Below, one piece after another: positions 28,162 to 37,564 of a DNA stretch of 55,092 bases. The notes beneath the pieces are model-generated. The model searched no databases. It had not been told where the DNA came from and saw nothing but the letters and a program-made list of their open reading frames with translations. Source of the stretch: Alphaproteobacteria bacterium (GTDB taxonomy: Bacteria; Pseudomonadota; Alphaproteobacteria; UBA6615). Each line of letters opens with the position of its first letter. Positions within the stretch are counted from its first letter, which is position 1. The position numbers and the translations under genes were made by a program. The stretch is taken from positions 1-55,092 of the forward strand of contig JAJFIX010000016.1 in the NCBI GenBank assembly GCA_021774575.1. Direction: 5' to 3'.

Positions 28162-29112
28162 ATGATCTCCGGTCAAACTCTATACGCAAGATCTGTTCGT
28201 CAATTGTGGGTCGAGCGGTTGATTAGATATGGTCTCTTCAGCTGCTCGGCCGTCGCCATTTTAACCACGGTCGGCATTGTCGCCTCGCTGATATTCGAGG
28301 CGGTACGGTTTTTCCAAATGGTGCCGGTTCTCGATTTTCTGTTCGGACTACAATGGAGCCCGCAAACGGCGATCCGCGCCGACCAAATCGGCGCCTCGGG
28401 ACATTTTGGCGCGATACCGCTGTTTGTCGGTACCGCACTTATCGGCGCGGTGGCGTTGAGTTTGGCGGTGCCGTTGGGCCTGTTTTCGGCAATCTATTTA
28501 TCGGAATATGCGAGCGACCGCACGCGGTCTTTAGTTAAGCCCCTGCTGGAAATATTGGCTGGAATTCCGACCGTCGTTTATGGGTTTTTTGCCGCCCTCG
28601 TTATCGCCCCGGCGTTGAAAGCATCAGGGGCATTTATCGGCCTCAGCGTCGCTTCGGAAAGTGCCTTGGCGGCGGGGTTGGTGATGGGGGTGATGATCAT
28701 TCCGCTGATCTCGTCGATCTCCGACGATATAATCAAGGGTGTTCCGGTTTCATTGCGCGAAGGCTCATACGGGTTGGGGGCGACAAAATCGGAAACCATT
28801 CGCAAAGTGGTTTTGCCGGCGGCCCTGCCGGGCATCGCCGGTGGCATTCTTCTCGCCGCGTCCCGGGCCATCGGCGAAACCATGATCGTCGTTATGGCCG
28901 CCGGTCTGGCGGCCAATCTCACGGCAAATCCATTGCAGGCGGTGACCACGGTGACGGTGCAAATCGTCGCCTTGCTGACCGGCGATCAGGAATTTGACAG
29001 CGCCAAGACCCTGGCTGCCTTTGCCCTCGGCCTAACGCTGTTTTGCGCCACGCTGTTGCTCAATCTAATTGGCCTTCATATCGTCGAGCGGTTCCGAGAA
29101 CAGTATGACTGA
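28162..29112 (+). CDS. pstC: phosphate ABC transporter permease PstC
   Basis: PstC forms the membrane channel with PstA. The 316-residue protein has about six spans, with the first at 20-45 and the EAA-type loop region LREGSYGLGATKSETIRKVV followed by LPGIAGGILLAASRAIGETM. The stop overlaps the pstA start by eight bases. Standard order S-C-A-B confirms the assignment. Confidence 0.93.
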   Translation: MISGQTLYARSVRQLWVERLIRYGLFSCSAVAILTTVGIVASLIFEAVRFFQMVPVLDFLFGLQWSPQTAIRADQIGASGHFGAIPLFVGTALIGAVALSLAVPLGLFSAIYLSEYASDRTRSLVKPLLEILAGIPTVVYGFFAALVIAPALKASGAFIGLSVASESALAAGLVMGVMIIPLISSISDDIIKGVPVSLREGSYGLGATKSETIRKVVLPAALPGIAGGILLAASRAIGETMIVVMAAGLAANLTANPLQAVTTVTVQIVALLTGDQEFDSAKTLAAFALGLTLFCATLLLNLIGLHIVERFREQYD

Positions 29113-30397
29113 AAACATCTCCCCATCGCGCTTATCGAGCCAGGCGCTGCCCGGTGTCGAACGCCGTCATCGCAAGGAGCAAATATTCCGTCGATTGGGG
29201 CTGGGGGCGATTTTAACCAGTTTGCTGTTTTTGATGTTTTTCCTGGCGTTGATTGTGGCGAGGGGGCACGGCGCATTTCTTGAGACCGTGATATTGGTTG
29301 ATTATCATTTTGATCATGAAACGCTGGACATCGACCAGGCGGTATCGCAAAACGATTTGGCAAATGCCAACTACAGGAGCGTCATCCGGGCCGCGATGCG
29401 CGAGCTGGCGCCGGAGGTTTCGGGCCGCAGCGCGCGCCGGGACCTATATGGAATATTGGGGGCGGGCACCGAGTATGACCTACGCGATTTGATCATCGCC
29501 CAGCCGTCTTTGCTCGGCACTACCGCTGGAATTTGGACGCCAAGTTCAGACGAATTTCATCTATTTCATCGAAATGGCGGTGATCGGGCGTCGCGGCAAA
29601 GTACTCGGCTCAGTCCACTACAGATTGAACTATATGCCGAACTTGATAATGCCGGCCGCATCAAGACGCGGTTCAATTGGACATTCCTCTCTAGCGGCGA
29701 TTCTCGTGACCCGGAACAGGCCGGTGTCTGGGGGGCGGTCAAGGGATCGATTTTGACCCTCGGTATCTGTTTTTTGCTGTCCTTTGGTGTTGGGACTTTG
29801 GCCGCTATTTATCTTGAGGAGTTCGCATCGAAAAACTGGGTGATGCGGGTGTTGGAGGTCAATATCAACAATTTGGCGGCGGTGCCGTCGATCACCTATG
29901 GATTGCTCGGTCTTGCGGTTTTCTTGAATTTTTTTGGGCTGCCCAGATCGGCGGCTTTGGTTGGCGGCTTGGTTTTGTTTTTAATGACCCTGCCGACGAT
30001 TATCATCAGCTCGCGGGTGGCCTTGCAAGCGGTGCCGCCGTCGATCCGCGAAGCGGCGCTGGCCGTCGGTGCCAGTCGGGTGCAAACGGTATTCCATCAC
30101 GTCGCGCCGCTGGCTTTGCCCGGCATGTTGACCGGCTCGATCATTGGAATGGCGCGTGCCTTGGGTGAAACGGCGCCACTATTAATGATCGGTATGGTCG
30201 CGTTTATTGTTGATCCGCCATCGGGTGTTCTTGACCCGTCCTCGGCCCTGCCGGTGCAAGTCTATTTATGGGCTGAAAGCCCGGAACGGGCATTCGCAGA
30301 AAAAACCGCCGGGGCGATCATGGTGCTGCTGGTTTTTCTGATCACGATGAATTTAGCCGCGATACTGTTGCGCCGGAAATTTGAAAAACGATGGTAG
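29105..30397 (+). CDS. pstA: phosphate ABC transporter permease PstA with DUF3333 N-terminal region
   Basis: ATG 29105 gives 430 residues, longer than the roughly 280 of short PstA. The excess is a periplasmic DUF3333-type segment (about 55-190) after the first membrane span, containing [20 protein letters not shown]. The C-terminal half is a standard PstA permease: [35 protein letters not shown]-type loop ([21 protein letters not shown]) and [20 protein letters not shown]. The stop overlaps the pstB start. Confidence 0.93.
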   Translation: MTENISPSRLSSQALPGVERRHRKEQIFRRLGLGAILTSLLFLMFFLALIVARGHGAFLETVILVDYHFDHETLDIDQAVSQNDLANANYRSVIRAAMRELAPEVSGRSARRDLYGILGAGTEYDLRDLIIAQPSLLGTTAGIWTPSSDEFHLFHRNGGDRASRQSTRLSPLQIELYAELDNAGRIKTRFNWTFLSSGDSRDPEQAGVWGAVKGSILTLGICFLLSFGVGTLAAIYLEEFASKNWVMRVLEVNINNLAAVPSITYGLLGLAVFLNFFGLPRSAALVGGLVLFLMTLPTIIISSRVALQAVPPSIREAALAVGASRVQTVFHHVAPLALPGMLTGSIIGMARALGETAPLLMIGMVAFIVDPPSGVLDPSSALPVQVYLWAESPERAFAEKTAGAIMVLLVFLITMNLAAILLRRKFEKRW

Positions 30398-31176
30398 AAA
30401 ATATGATGTTGGAAAATGGCGCGGCAAAAATTCGAGCGCGGAATGTCTGTGTCGACTATAGCGGCCAGCGGGCGATCAATAAGGTCGATATCGATATTCC
30501 CGGCAACTGTGTAACGGCTTTGATTGGACCGTCGGGGTGCGGCAAGACGAGTTTTTTGCGCTGTCTTAATCGGATGAATGACATCATCGAGAATTGTGTT
30601 GTTTCCGGCGACATAACCCTTGATGACGAGGATATCTATGGCCCCCAGGTTGATGCCGTTGTGCTGCGTCGGCGGATCGGCATGGTCTTTCAGAAACCCA
30701 ACCCATTTCCAAAATCGATATTTGAAAATGTCGCCTACGGGCCGCGCATTCACGGGCTGGCGAAGACACGCGCTGATCTTCAAGCCTTGGTCGAGGCCAG
30801 TTTGGGGCGGGCCGGATTGTGGGACGAGGTTAAGGACCGGCTGGATATGCCCGCAACCCGCCTTTCCGGCGGTCAGCAGCAGCGGTTATGTATCGCCCGC
30901 GCCATTGCCGTCGAGCCCGATGTGATTTTGATGGATGAACCATGTTCGGCGCTGGACCCGATCGCTACGGCCAAAATTGAAGCGCTGATAGACGAGTTGA
31001 AGGAAAAATACACAATTGTTATTGTCACGCACTCGATGCAGCAGGCGGCGCGCATATCCCAGCGCACCGCTTTCTTTCACCTCGGTGACCTGGTGGAGCA
31101 AGGCGAGACAGAAAGTGTTTTCTCCAATCCCAAAGACGCGCGCACCGGGGCTTACGTGACCGGGCGGATTGGCTAG
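30391..31176 (+). CDS. pstB: phosphate ABC transporter ATP-binding protein
   Basis: PstB powers phosphate import. The 261-residue protein has Walker [11 protein letters not shown], the Q-loop [10 protein letters not shown], the ABC signature [14 protein letters not shown] and Walker [17 protein letters not shown] 30391 overlaps the pstA stop; ATG 30403 or 30406 could also be used. phoU, normally next, is absent: phoB follows after a 79-base gap. Confidence 0.95.
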   Translation: MVENMMLENGAAKIRARNVCVDYSGQRAINKVDIDIPGNCVTALIGPSGCGKTSFLRCLNRMNDIIENCVVSGDITLDDEDIYGPQVDAVVLRRRIGMVFQKPNPFPKSIFENVAYGPRIHGLAKTRADLQALVEASLGRAGLWDEVKDRLDMPATRLSGGQQQRLCIARAIAVEPDVILMDEPCSALDPIATAKIEALIDELKEKYTIVIVTHSMQQAARISQRTAFFHLGDLVEQGETESVFSNPKDARTGAYVTGRIG

Positions 31177-31255
31177 ATGGGAGAGAAGACGAGGGGTTGT
31201 AAAATAGGCTATATCAAACCGTCAACTGCCAACCGCCAACCGATGATGTCATTGA

Positions 31256-32008
31256 ATGGGTCAAGAAAACGTCGTGAATGATGCCGCCAATATTTTGATC
31301 GCCGAGGATGAACCGGCCCAAGCAGAGGTGTTGGCGTTTAACCTGGAGGCGGCGGGGTTCGCCATTCGGGTTGTGTCCGACGGTGCCGATGCATTGATCC
31401 AGGTTGAGGAGGCGCGGCCCGACCTGCTGATACTCGATTGGATGCTGCCTGAGGTCTCGGGAATAGAAGTCTGCCGCCGCCTTAGGGGCCACGAGGCAAC
31501 CCGCGAATTGCCGATCATTATGCTGACCGCTCGGGGCGAGGAAGACGACCGCATTCGCGGTCTCGATGCCGGGGCCGACGATTATATGATCAAGCCCTAT
31601 TCCCCCGGCGAGCTGATCGCTCGAATTTCGGCGGTGCTGCGGCGCTCGCGCCCGGCACTGGTCGGTGAGAAACTTGACTATGCCGGTATTACCCTCGATC
31701 TTGGCGCCCGCAAAATTACCCGTGACGGCCAACCGGTGCGCCTGGCACCGACCGAGTTTAGAATTCTCCAAGCGCTGATGTCGCGTCCGGGACGGGTGCT
31801 GTCGCGCCAGCAGATTATCGACCTGGCCTGGGGTCCGAATATCTATATTGAGGATCGCACCGTCGACGTGCATATCAGGCGCTTGCGGGCCGCCCTGTCG
31901 GCTACACAGTCGGCTACACAGTCGGCTACACTGCCTAATGAAGGACAGCCCGATATTATCCGCACCGCGCGGGGCTTCGGCTATTCTCTCGATATTGATA
32001 AGATCTGA
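31256..32008 (+). CDS. phoB: phosphate regulon response regulator with SATQ-repeat insertion
   Basis: PhoB (250 residues) has a receiver with D61 in LILDWMLPE, the switch T in IIMLTARGE and K in MIKPYSP, and an OmpR-type winged helix ending RTARGFGYSLD. The stretch between the recognition helix (DRTVDVHIRRLRAAL) and the wing strands is expanded by SATQSATQSAT, encoded by three 12-bp repeats. Its position in the pst cluster after a Pho-box array supports the name over other OmpR regulators. Confidence 0.92.
   Translation: MGQENVVNDAANILIAEDEPAQAEVLAFNLEAAGFAIRVVSDGADALIQVEEARPDLLILDWMLPEVSGIEVCRRLRGHEATRELPIIMLTARGEEDDRIRGLDAGADDYMIKPYSPGELIARISAVLRRSRPALVGEKLDYAGITLDLGARKITRDGQPVRLAPTEFRILQALMSRPGRVLSRQQIIDLAWGPNIYIEDRTVDVHIRRLRAALSATQSATQSATLPNEGQPDIIRTARGFGYSLDIDKI
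31897..31932 (+). repeat. three 12-bp repeats within phoB
   Basis: GTCGGCTACACA occurs at 31897-31908 and 31909-31920, and GTCGGCTACACT at 31921-31932. They are in frame and add the SATQ-type peptide to PhoB between its DNA-recognition helix and wing. Confidence 0.9.
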
Positions 32009-32041
32009 TTGATTATAAGATCTAGGCAATTGGGTAGACGA

Positions 32042-33427
32042 ATGCAGTCAGATCCAAACAGCGGAAGTCGGATGAAAAGGCGCGTGTCGGTGCGCAACGT
32101 TGCCTGGACCCTCGGCCTGATCATTTGCGGTTTTGTGTTGCTCGGCGTGCTGGGGGACGTTCTTCGGGTAACATCGGGGATCGGCAGGGATCATTTGCTG
32201 GTGCGGCGGTTCAGCCTGGATATGGAACGCGCCATCCCCACCTGGTACTCGGTTTTTGGCTTGGCGTGGAGCGCCGTTTTGCTGGCCGGTATCGGCTTTT
32301 CTTTGCGCCAGTGGCGTGGCTGGCAGGTCGTCGGCTGGATGGGGCTTGCGGTTATTTTTGTGTTCTTGGCCATGGATGAAGGGCTGGCTTTTCACGAGCG
32401 GCTGATTGAACCGATGCGCCGCCTGCTCGATCCGCCTCCGCTGTTTCATTTTGCCTGGGTCATTCCTTATATGGCCGCTGTCGTGGTGATCGGGGTGGCT
32501 TATCTCAAATTTCTTTGGGGCCTAGATCGGCGGACCCGCTGGACGCTTATCTGCGCCGGGTTCGTTTTCGTGTCCGGGGCCGTCGGCATGGAACTTGTTG
32601 GCGGATATTTGCACTTTGTTGACGGTGCCCGGCGAACCCCGGCCTATGCGGCGGTTTCATCGGTGGAGGAATTGCTCGAAATGGCTGGGATCGCGATATT
32701 TATTTGCGGTCTTCTTTTCTTTCAAGCACCTTCGGCGACCCGTGCCACCGTGCCCCTCTATCGGCTTGGCGTGACGATCTCGATCGCCTTGGTGGCGACC
32801 CTGGCGACCTGGGGCGTACATCACACACGAACGGCCGCAAGTTATGAGTACCGCTTTGCCGGTCGGCTCCTGGCGGGGACCGGGGGCGAGCAAGACCCTG
32901 CCGGCGCGGCAAGATTGTACCGTAAATCGGCGGAGCGAGACTTCGCGCCGGCCCAGTTTGCATTGGGGCGGATGCTGCTACGCGGCACCGAAATTGCCGC
33001 CGACCATGAGCAGGCCTCAATTTGGCTCTTGCGCTCGGCGACCCAAGGCATGGTCGCGGCCCAGATTTCCATTGGCAATATGTATGTCTCCGGCACCGGG
33101 GTTGCGCGGGACCCCGTCGCCGCCCGCCATTGGTTTAAACGTGCGGCAGATCAAGGCAATGTAACCGGCTATTTCAACTTGGCCATTCACTATTTTGATG
33201 GGCGAGATACGCCCCGGGATATTGACCGGGCCTTCGGTTATTTTATGCAGGCGGCGCAGCGCGGCATGCCTGCGGCCCAATCCTATATTGGTGGGTTTTA
33301 TGAAGCGGGCTATTTGAACTCGGGCGGTCTGGAAACCGCTTTGCGCTGGTACGAATTCAGCGCGCTGAACGGATATGCTGCGGCCGGACGAGCTGCGGCG
33401 CGGGTGCGCACCAAACTGGCTGACTAG
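32042..33427 (+). CDS. multi-span membrane protein with Sel1-like repeats
   Basis: ATG 32042 gives 461 residues (ATG 32072 also possible; TTG 32009 overlaps the phoB end). The first half has about six hydrophobic spans with buried acidic residues (FLAMDEGLAFHERL, GMELVGGYLHF, SVEELLEMAG). From about residue 270 onward, Sel1/SLR repeats follow: PAQFALGRMLLRGTEI, AAQISIGNMYVSGTGV, TGYFNLAIHYFDGRD, AAQSYIGGFYEAGY. Sel1 repeats mediate protein contacts. It directly follows phoB, so it could belong to the phosphate response (inference). I do not recognise the membrane domain. Confidence 0.7.
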   Translation: MQSDPNSGSRMKRRVSVRNVAWTLGLIICGFVLLGVLGDVLRVTSGIGRDHLLVRRFSLDMERAIPTWYSVFGLAWSAVLLAGIGFSLRQWRGWQVVGWMGLAVIFVFLAMDEGLAFHERLIEPMRRLLDPPPLFHFAWVIPYMAAVVVIGVAYLKFLWGLDRRTRWTLICAGFVFVSGAVGMELVGGYLHFVDGARRTPAYAAVSSVEELLEMAGIAIFICGLLFFQAPSATRATVPLYRLGVTISIALVATLATWGVHHTRTAASYEYRFAGRLLAGTGGEQDPAGAARLYRKSAERDFAPAQFALGRMLLRGTEIAADHEQASIWLLRSATQGMVAAQISIGNMYVSGTGVARDPVAARHWFKRAADQGNVTGYFNLAIHYFDGRDTPRDIDRAFGYFMQAAQRGMPAAQSYIGGFYEAGYLNSGGLETALRWYEFSALNGYAAAGRAAARVRTKLAD

Positions 33428-34470
33428 GCCAATAGGTCGGTCTGGTAGGCAAAAATTGCCGGTGCGCCGCCGGTGTGAATGAACAGAACATCGCTACCCT
33501 TGGGGATGCGCCCCTGGTCGACAAATTGCATCAACCCGGCCATGGCGCGCCCGCTATAGACCGGATCGAGCAACAGCGCTTCGCTTTGGGCAGCCAAACT
33601 GATTGCCGCCTTGGTCGGGGCGTTGATCCTTCCGTAGCCCGGCGCCAGTACCTGATCGTCGGTGATGATATCTTGTTCGGTGATCTTGATGCCGCCGCCG
33701 AGCAGGTCGACGATCTCGCGGGCGCGGGTCAGGACCCGGCGGTTTTGGGTTTCCGCGTCACGGCGGACACAGACACCCAAGATCGGCACATCCCAACCCA
33801 CCGACCGGGCGCCGACCAGAAACCCCGCATGGGTCAGGCCGCTGCCCGATGGGATCACCACATGGCTCGGGGGGCGCCGCCCTTGTGCCCGCAATTGTGC
33901 TTGCAACTGATGCCAAGTTTCAATCGCCGCCTCGACATAACCGAGGCCGCCATAGGGCGGGTGATCGAGGCTCAGGTGGATGACATAGGGGCGCCGTCCT
34001 TCGTCGCGCAGGCGCGCGGCAATGGCGTCGAGGTTGCGATCCGCCGCCGCTTCGTCCTCGCCTTGGTCGAAATAATGGATATGGGCGCCCAGTATCTGAT
34101 CGAGCAGGACATTGCCCGAGCTGCGATAATATGGATCGTCATTGGGCACGCGATCTTCCAGTTGGACCTCGGGCCGCCAGCCTTGGCGGCGGGCGGCGGC
34201 GGCGGCGAGGCGGACAAAGTTCGACTGGCGAGCACCGGTGATCAATATGGTGTCGGTGTCTTGGGCGGCGGCGCGGCCGAAATAATATTCGAGCTGGCGC
34301 ACCTTATTGCCGCCCATTGCTAGCCCGGTGCAGTCATCGCGCTTGACCCACAGGTCAATTCCCAGCTGCGGGCCCAGATTATGCAGTCGCTCCAACGGCG
34401 TCGGCCCATGGGTGAGGGTGATCTTTTTATGCGCGGCCAGACCCGCCGGCAGTAGGTCACGTGGCGACAT
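33424..34470 (-). CDS. PLP-dependent D-cysteine desulfhydrase/ACC-deaminase family enzyme
   Basis: The 348-residue enzyme has the family's fold-II PLP signature: KRDDCTGLAMGGNKVRQLEY with the Schiff-base Lys in GGNK, ITGARQSNFVRLAAAAARR and IPSGSGLTHAGFLVG for phosphate binding, and FIHTGGAPAIFAY near the C-terminus. D-cysteine desulfhydrases make pyruvate, H2S and ammonia; ACC deaminases open 1-aminocyclopropane-1-carboxylate. Sequence alone does not separate them. ATG 34470 is preferred; the longer frame adds unrelated residues. It overlaps the TauE/SafE permease gene by 14 bases, and that family exports sulfur anions, which suggests sulfur handling. Confidence 0.85.
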   Translation of the reverse strand: MSPRDLLPAGLAAHKKITLTHGPTPLERLHNLGPQLGIDLWVKRDDCTGLAMGGNKVRQLEYYFGRAAAQDTDTILITGARQSNFVRLAAAAARRQGWRPEVQLEDRVPNDDPYYRSSGNVLLDQILGAHIHYFDQGEDEAAADRNLDAIAARLRDEGRRPYVIHLSLDHPPYGGLGYVEAAIETWHQLQAQLRAQGRRPPSHVVIPSGSGLTHAGFLVGARSVGWDVPILGVCVRRDAETQNRRVLTRAREIVDLLGGGIKITEQDIITDDQVLAPGYGRINAPTKAAISLAAQSEALLLDPVYSGRAMAGLMQFVDQGRIPKGSDVLFIHTGGAPAIFAYQTDLLA

Positions 34471-35239
34471 CGAGTATCCCTTTCCACAGCAATGAGGTCC
34501 CCATCGCCAACAGTAAAAACCTGAGCGCCCTATGTAAGGCGACCTCACCGACCCGATGCTTGGCAACGATGCCCAACCCAACACCGGCGATCAGGGCGGG
34601 TAACAGGATGAGAACGATGCGCCAGCCTGCCGTCGGAATGCCCCCAAGCCCGGCATGGACGATCAGCGCCGTGCCGTAGGAAAATATATAAGCCGCGCGC
34701 AATGTCGCCCGGGTCGCCGAGGCCGACAAATTATGGCGCAGCAATGTCCACATGGCGATCGGTCCGGGGATCGCTAAGCAGCCGCTCATGAACCCGGACA
34801 ATCCGCCCCCGGCCAGGGTGCTCGCGGGGCTTATCGCGCCCCCATCAGACGCCGCAACAGGCCGGCCGAGCATCAGCAATTGCACCGAAGCAACCAGCAC
34901 AACAGCACCGGAAAAAAGCTTCAGCAACGAGACATCAATCCAGTTTAAAAAAAGCCAGCCGACGGGAATACCAACCAACGTCCCGACCAGCAGTAACCGC
35001 AAAGGTGCCCCGACAATGTTGCCGCGCTCTTGGGGCAGCAGCGCCACGGATACTAGAAGGTTTAAAATGATCGCCACAAAAATCGCCGTCTCACTGGCCA
35101 AATTGAGCAGTAATATCGGCCCGGCAAGCAGACCCAGCCCAACGCCGGTCGCCACCTGCAAACTTGTCCCGGCGCAAACCACCAGGGAAGCCAGTATCAG
35201 CGCATTCATGCTCAGCGGCAATTGGTCGAAAAACATCAT
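34457..35239 (-). CDS. TauE/SafE family sulfur-anion permease
   Basis: The 260-residue protein has about eight hydrophobic spans and family features: GTSLQVATGVGLGLLAGPILLL near the N-terminus and GGLSGFMSGCLAIPGPI in the middle (the family's Gly-rich repeated half). TauE/SafE proteins move sulfite, sulfoacetate or related anions. AGGAG lies nine bases before ATG 35239; upstream in-frame ATG 35296 adds no family sequence. It is cotranscribed with the PLP enzyme downstream (14-base overlap). Confidence 0.85.
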   Translation of the reverse strand: MMFFDQLPLSMNALILASLVVCAGTSLQVATGVGLGLLAGPILLLNLASETAIFVAIILNLLVSVALLPQERGNIVGAPLRLLLVGTLVGIPVGWLFLNWIDVSLLKLFSGAVVLVASVQLLMLGRPVAASDGGAISPASTLAGGGLSGFMSGCLAIPGPIAMWTLLRHNLSASATRATLRAAYIFSYGTALIVHAGLGGIPTAGWRIVLILLPALIAGVGLGIVAKHRVGEVALHRALRFLLLAMGTSLLWKGILDVAT

Positions 35240-35361
35240 GGGTTGTCGCTCCTGGGTGGAGCCATGACTATAGGTCGGCGGAGGTCCCGATCCCACTATT
35301 TCGAACAGCTATATTACCAAAGAAAAATATCGTCTGGTATTTCAGCAGCGCATGCAAAATA

Positions 35362-37278
35362 TCAATTCACCGGAATTGCTAGGTTAATATTCATCCCATA
35401 GGCTTCAAATCCATCGTCGCCGATCCCGTCGTAATTTCCGCTCACGGCAAATCGAATGCCGGCATCCGAGGACATCGAAAACCCGATTTCTCCTTTGCCG
35501 CGGATTTCGCCCGATCCTGAAATGAATTGGTCAGTTAGAACGCCATTGTCGCCGGCAAAATTCCAAACCGCTTCTATCGAGGCATGGGGGGCGAATGTCA
35601 TTCCACTCTCGTCGGTGACTGAGTAAAATATTTTCGGGCCAAATTTTGCCTGACCTAGGGTTATCGTTTGGCTCGGTATGGTCGCGCCCAGGCTGTCGGT
35701 AAAGCTCTTTTGCTCGTCACGAATATAGGCGACCGTGATGCTCGGCCGAAACGTCAAATTGTCCACGCGGTGGTCGCCGGTTAGGCGCCCGCGCGCCAGC
35801 CAGCGCTCTGTTTCAAAATTGTCGGAATTTGTTGAGGCGGTATCGACCGTATTGTGGGACAGCCCCCAACTTGTTTGGCCGTCGAAAAATAAATTTTCAG
35901 ACAGTCGGGCCGCAATATTGGGCCCGACCATCCAGCCGATACCGTCGACCTCGGTTTTCAACGCATCATTGTCCTGCTGCATCCAATCAAACTGTGCGAC
36001 CATTCCAAGCATCAAAGATCGGCTGACCACGTAATCGACACCGAGGTAACCGATGGCAAACTGGCCGTCGCCGCCGAGACTATCGTTGAAGGTTTTGATG
36101 TGGCCTTCGACCCAGACGTCTAGGCCTGTCGGATCGTTACCGTGCACAGTAACGCCGCCAGCGCGATCAAGCGACACACGATAGGCGTCACGCCTTGCCG
36201 CCGACTGTTCGATTTGGCGAAGACCGGTCGAAAATGATGCGGTCAATTGTCGTTCGGAAAGCAAGCGGTCAAAATCGACCTGCAAGCCAAACGGTGAATT
36301 TGGGGCGAGACCATTAAACCCGCTCACGGTTGCGCCTGCCGCCGCCGAGGCATTGTTCAGTCGCCCTATTGACCGATCGATGCCCGGCCCATTCGCCAAA
36401 ATGAGGTCGGCGCGCCGGTTCATGAAACGGGCGGCGGCCTCACTGGCCTGCGGGTTTCCGATGGTCAAAATAATGCGGTTTTGCAGGCGTTCGGGTGAGA
36501 GACTCGAATTTGCAAAAACGCCATCATTTAGCGTGGGGTTGGGTGTCGAAAAGCCCATCGCAAATTGGTTGCCGCGGGCCGCATTCAACGCTGCTACTGC
36601 TTGCGCGTTTAATGGAATTTTGATGAACATGCCTTGCATGGCGTTAGTTACGGTCGCCGTCCCATAGGATGCACCGTTGGCTAGGTCGTCGCGTATTCCG
36701 GTCAAACCGGTTCCACCAGCCAATAATGTCGCTATCGGTGTCACGACGTCTTTGATCTGCAGGGAATGGGTTCCTACAACGTCATATGTATATATCTCCA
36801 ATTCAGCCGACACTATTGTGTCTGTATCGGGTACATCGAATACATGAAAACCGTAAAATGTTGTGAGGCCGGGCGTATTGGTTTGTGCTCTTGCTGTGAG
36901 GTAGTTTTGGTTGGTCGGACCATGAAACCCCAAATCGTTATACCAGCCGGAATCTACATATGTTGCGTCCACCAGCGGCTGGGCGCTAGAAGAGGACGCG
37001 CCGCCGACCACGGAAAATAGCAGAACCGAAACCAGGAAAAATGGGTTGGCAACATTCGACCTGGGCTGTGCCCCGTCCTGGTCGCCGCGACGGTACGGAC
37101 CCCAATGCCTCTCGACCGGAAAGAGGGCGACCGGAAAGCAGGCGACCGGAAAGCAGGCGACCGGAGAAAAGGAATTTCGGGTAAAAAAGTCGTGGAGAAC
37201 ATGACCGGCGACCGAAAAAATATGCAACCACCACGACACGGCGCGGCAACCCTTCGCCGCGAAAATATACGTACTCAT
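35362..37278 (-). CDS. autotransporter with extended repeat-containing leader
   Basis: This 638-residue protein ends in an autotransporter barrel (roughly the last 270 residues, from VWVEGHIKTFNDS to NINLAIPVN) of amphipathic strands. The passenger is about 170-200 residues, beta-rich (GFHVFDVPDTDTIVSAELE). The hydrophobic export signal (NPFFLVSVLLFSVVGGASSS) lies only at about residues 77-97; before it is a basic leader with FPVAC repeats from 15-bp DNA repeats. Long leaders occur in some autotransporters, but the expanded repeat may be a non-coding expansion if a later start exists; no ATG or GTG lies between. The C-terminus ends in Asn rather than a typical aromatic. Function unknown; surface protein. 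Confidence 0.75.
   Translation of the reverse strand: MSTYIFAAKGCRAVSWWLHIFSVAGHVLHDFFTRNSFSPVACFPVACFPVALFPVERHWGPYRRGDQDGAQPRSNVANPFFLVSVLLFSVVGGASSSSAQPLVDATYVDSGWYNDLGFHGPTNQNYLTARAQTNTPGLTTFYGFHVFDVPDTDTIVSAELEIYTYDVVGTHSLQIKDVVTPIATLLAGGTGLTGIRDDLANGASYGTATVTNAMQGMFIKIPLNAQAVAALNAARGNQFAMGFSTPNPTLNDGVFANSSLSPERLQNRIILTIGNPQASEAAARFMNRRADLILANGPGIDRSIGRLNNASAAAGATVSGFNGLAPNSPFGLQVDFDRLLSERQLTASFSTGLRQIEQSAARRDAYRVSLDRAGGVTVHGNDPTGLDVWVEGHIKTFNDSLGGDGQFAIGYLGVDYVVSRSLMLGMVAQFDWMQQDNDALKTEVDGIGWMVGPNIAARLSENLFFDGQTSWGLSHNTVDTASTNSDNFETERWLARGRLTGDHRVDNLTFRPSITVAYIRDEQKSFTDSLGATIPSQTITLGQAKFGPKIFYSVTDESGMTFAPHASIEAVWNFAGDNGVLTDQFISGSGEIRGKGEIGFSMSSDAGIRFAVSGNYDGIGDDGFEAYGMNINLAIPVN
37111..37170. 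repeat. four 15-bp tandem repeats in autotransporter leader
   Basis: Units of the form GGCGACCGGAAAGCA occupy 37111-37125 (variant), 37126-37140, 37141-37155 (both exact) and 37156-37170 (variant). On the minus strand they encode FPVAC-type pentapeptides. Confidence 0.85.
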
Positions 37279-37564
37279 TTTAAGTTCTACCTGCCCCCAA
37301 AAGAACTGCCAGCCCCAAACATCACCGAGTTGTGCATTTATCCTAAATGCTTAAGGTTCTCGATTGAAGTATGAGGTGGGAGAGACACTATAAAATTTTG
37401 TGTTTGTTGTCAATTTTGCCCCCTTTAGGGGGGGCGCCCTACTGTTGCTATGGTGTAAGAACTTGGGCGCTGGCTGCTGTAACAAGAGCGTCGGGAATGG
37501 GTTTTTCGCCCTCTTAAATGCGTAAGCCTTAGGCTTTGACGCGGTTTAACGCCTGTTGGAAGGA

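Noticed and set aside
37418-37435. GCCCCC-TTTA-GGGGGGGC hairpin as a terminator
   Set aside because: It lies between two divergent starts (autotransporter and MFS) and has no T tract on either strand, so no transcript would end there.
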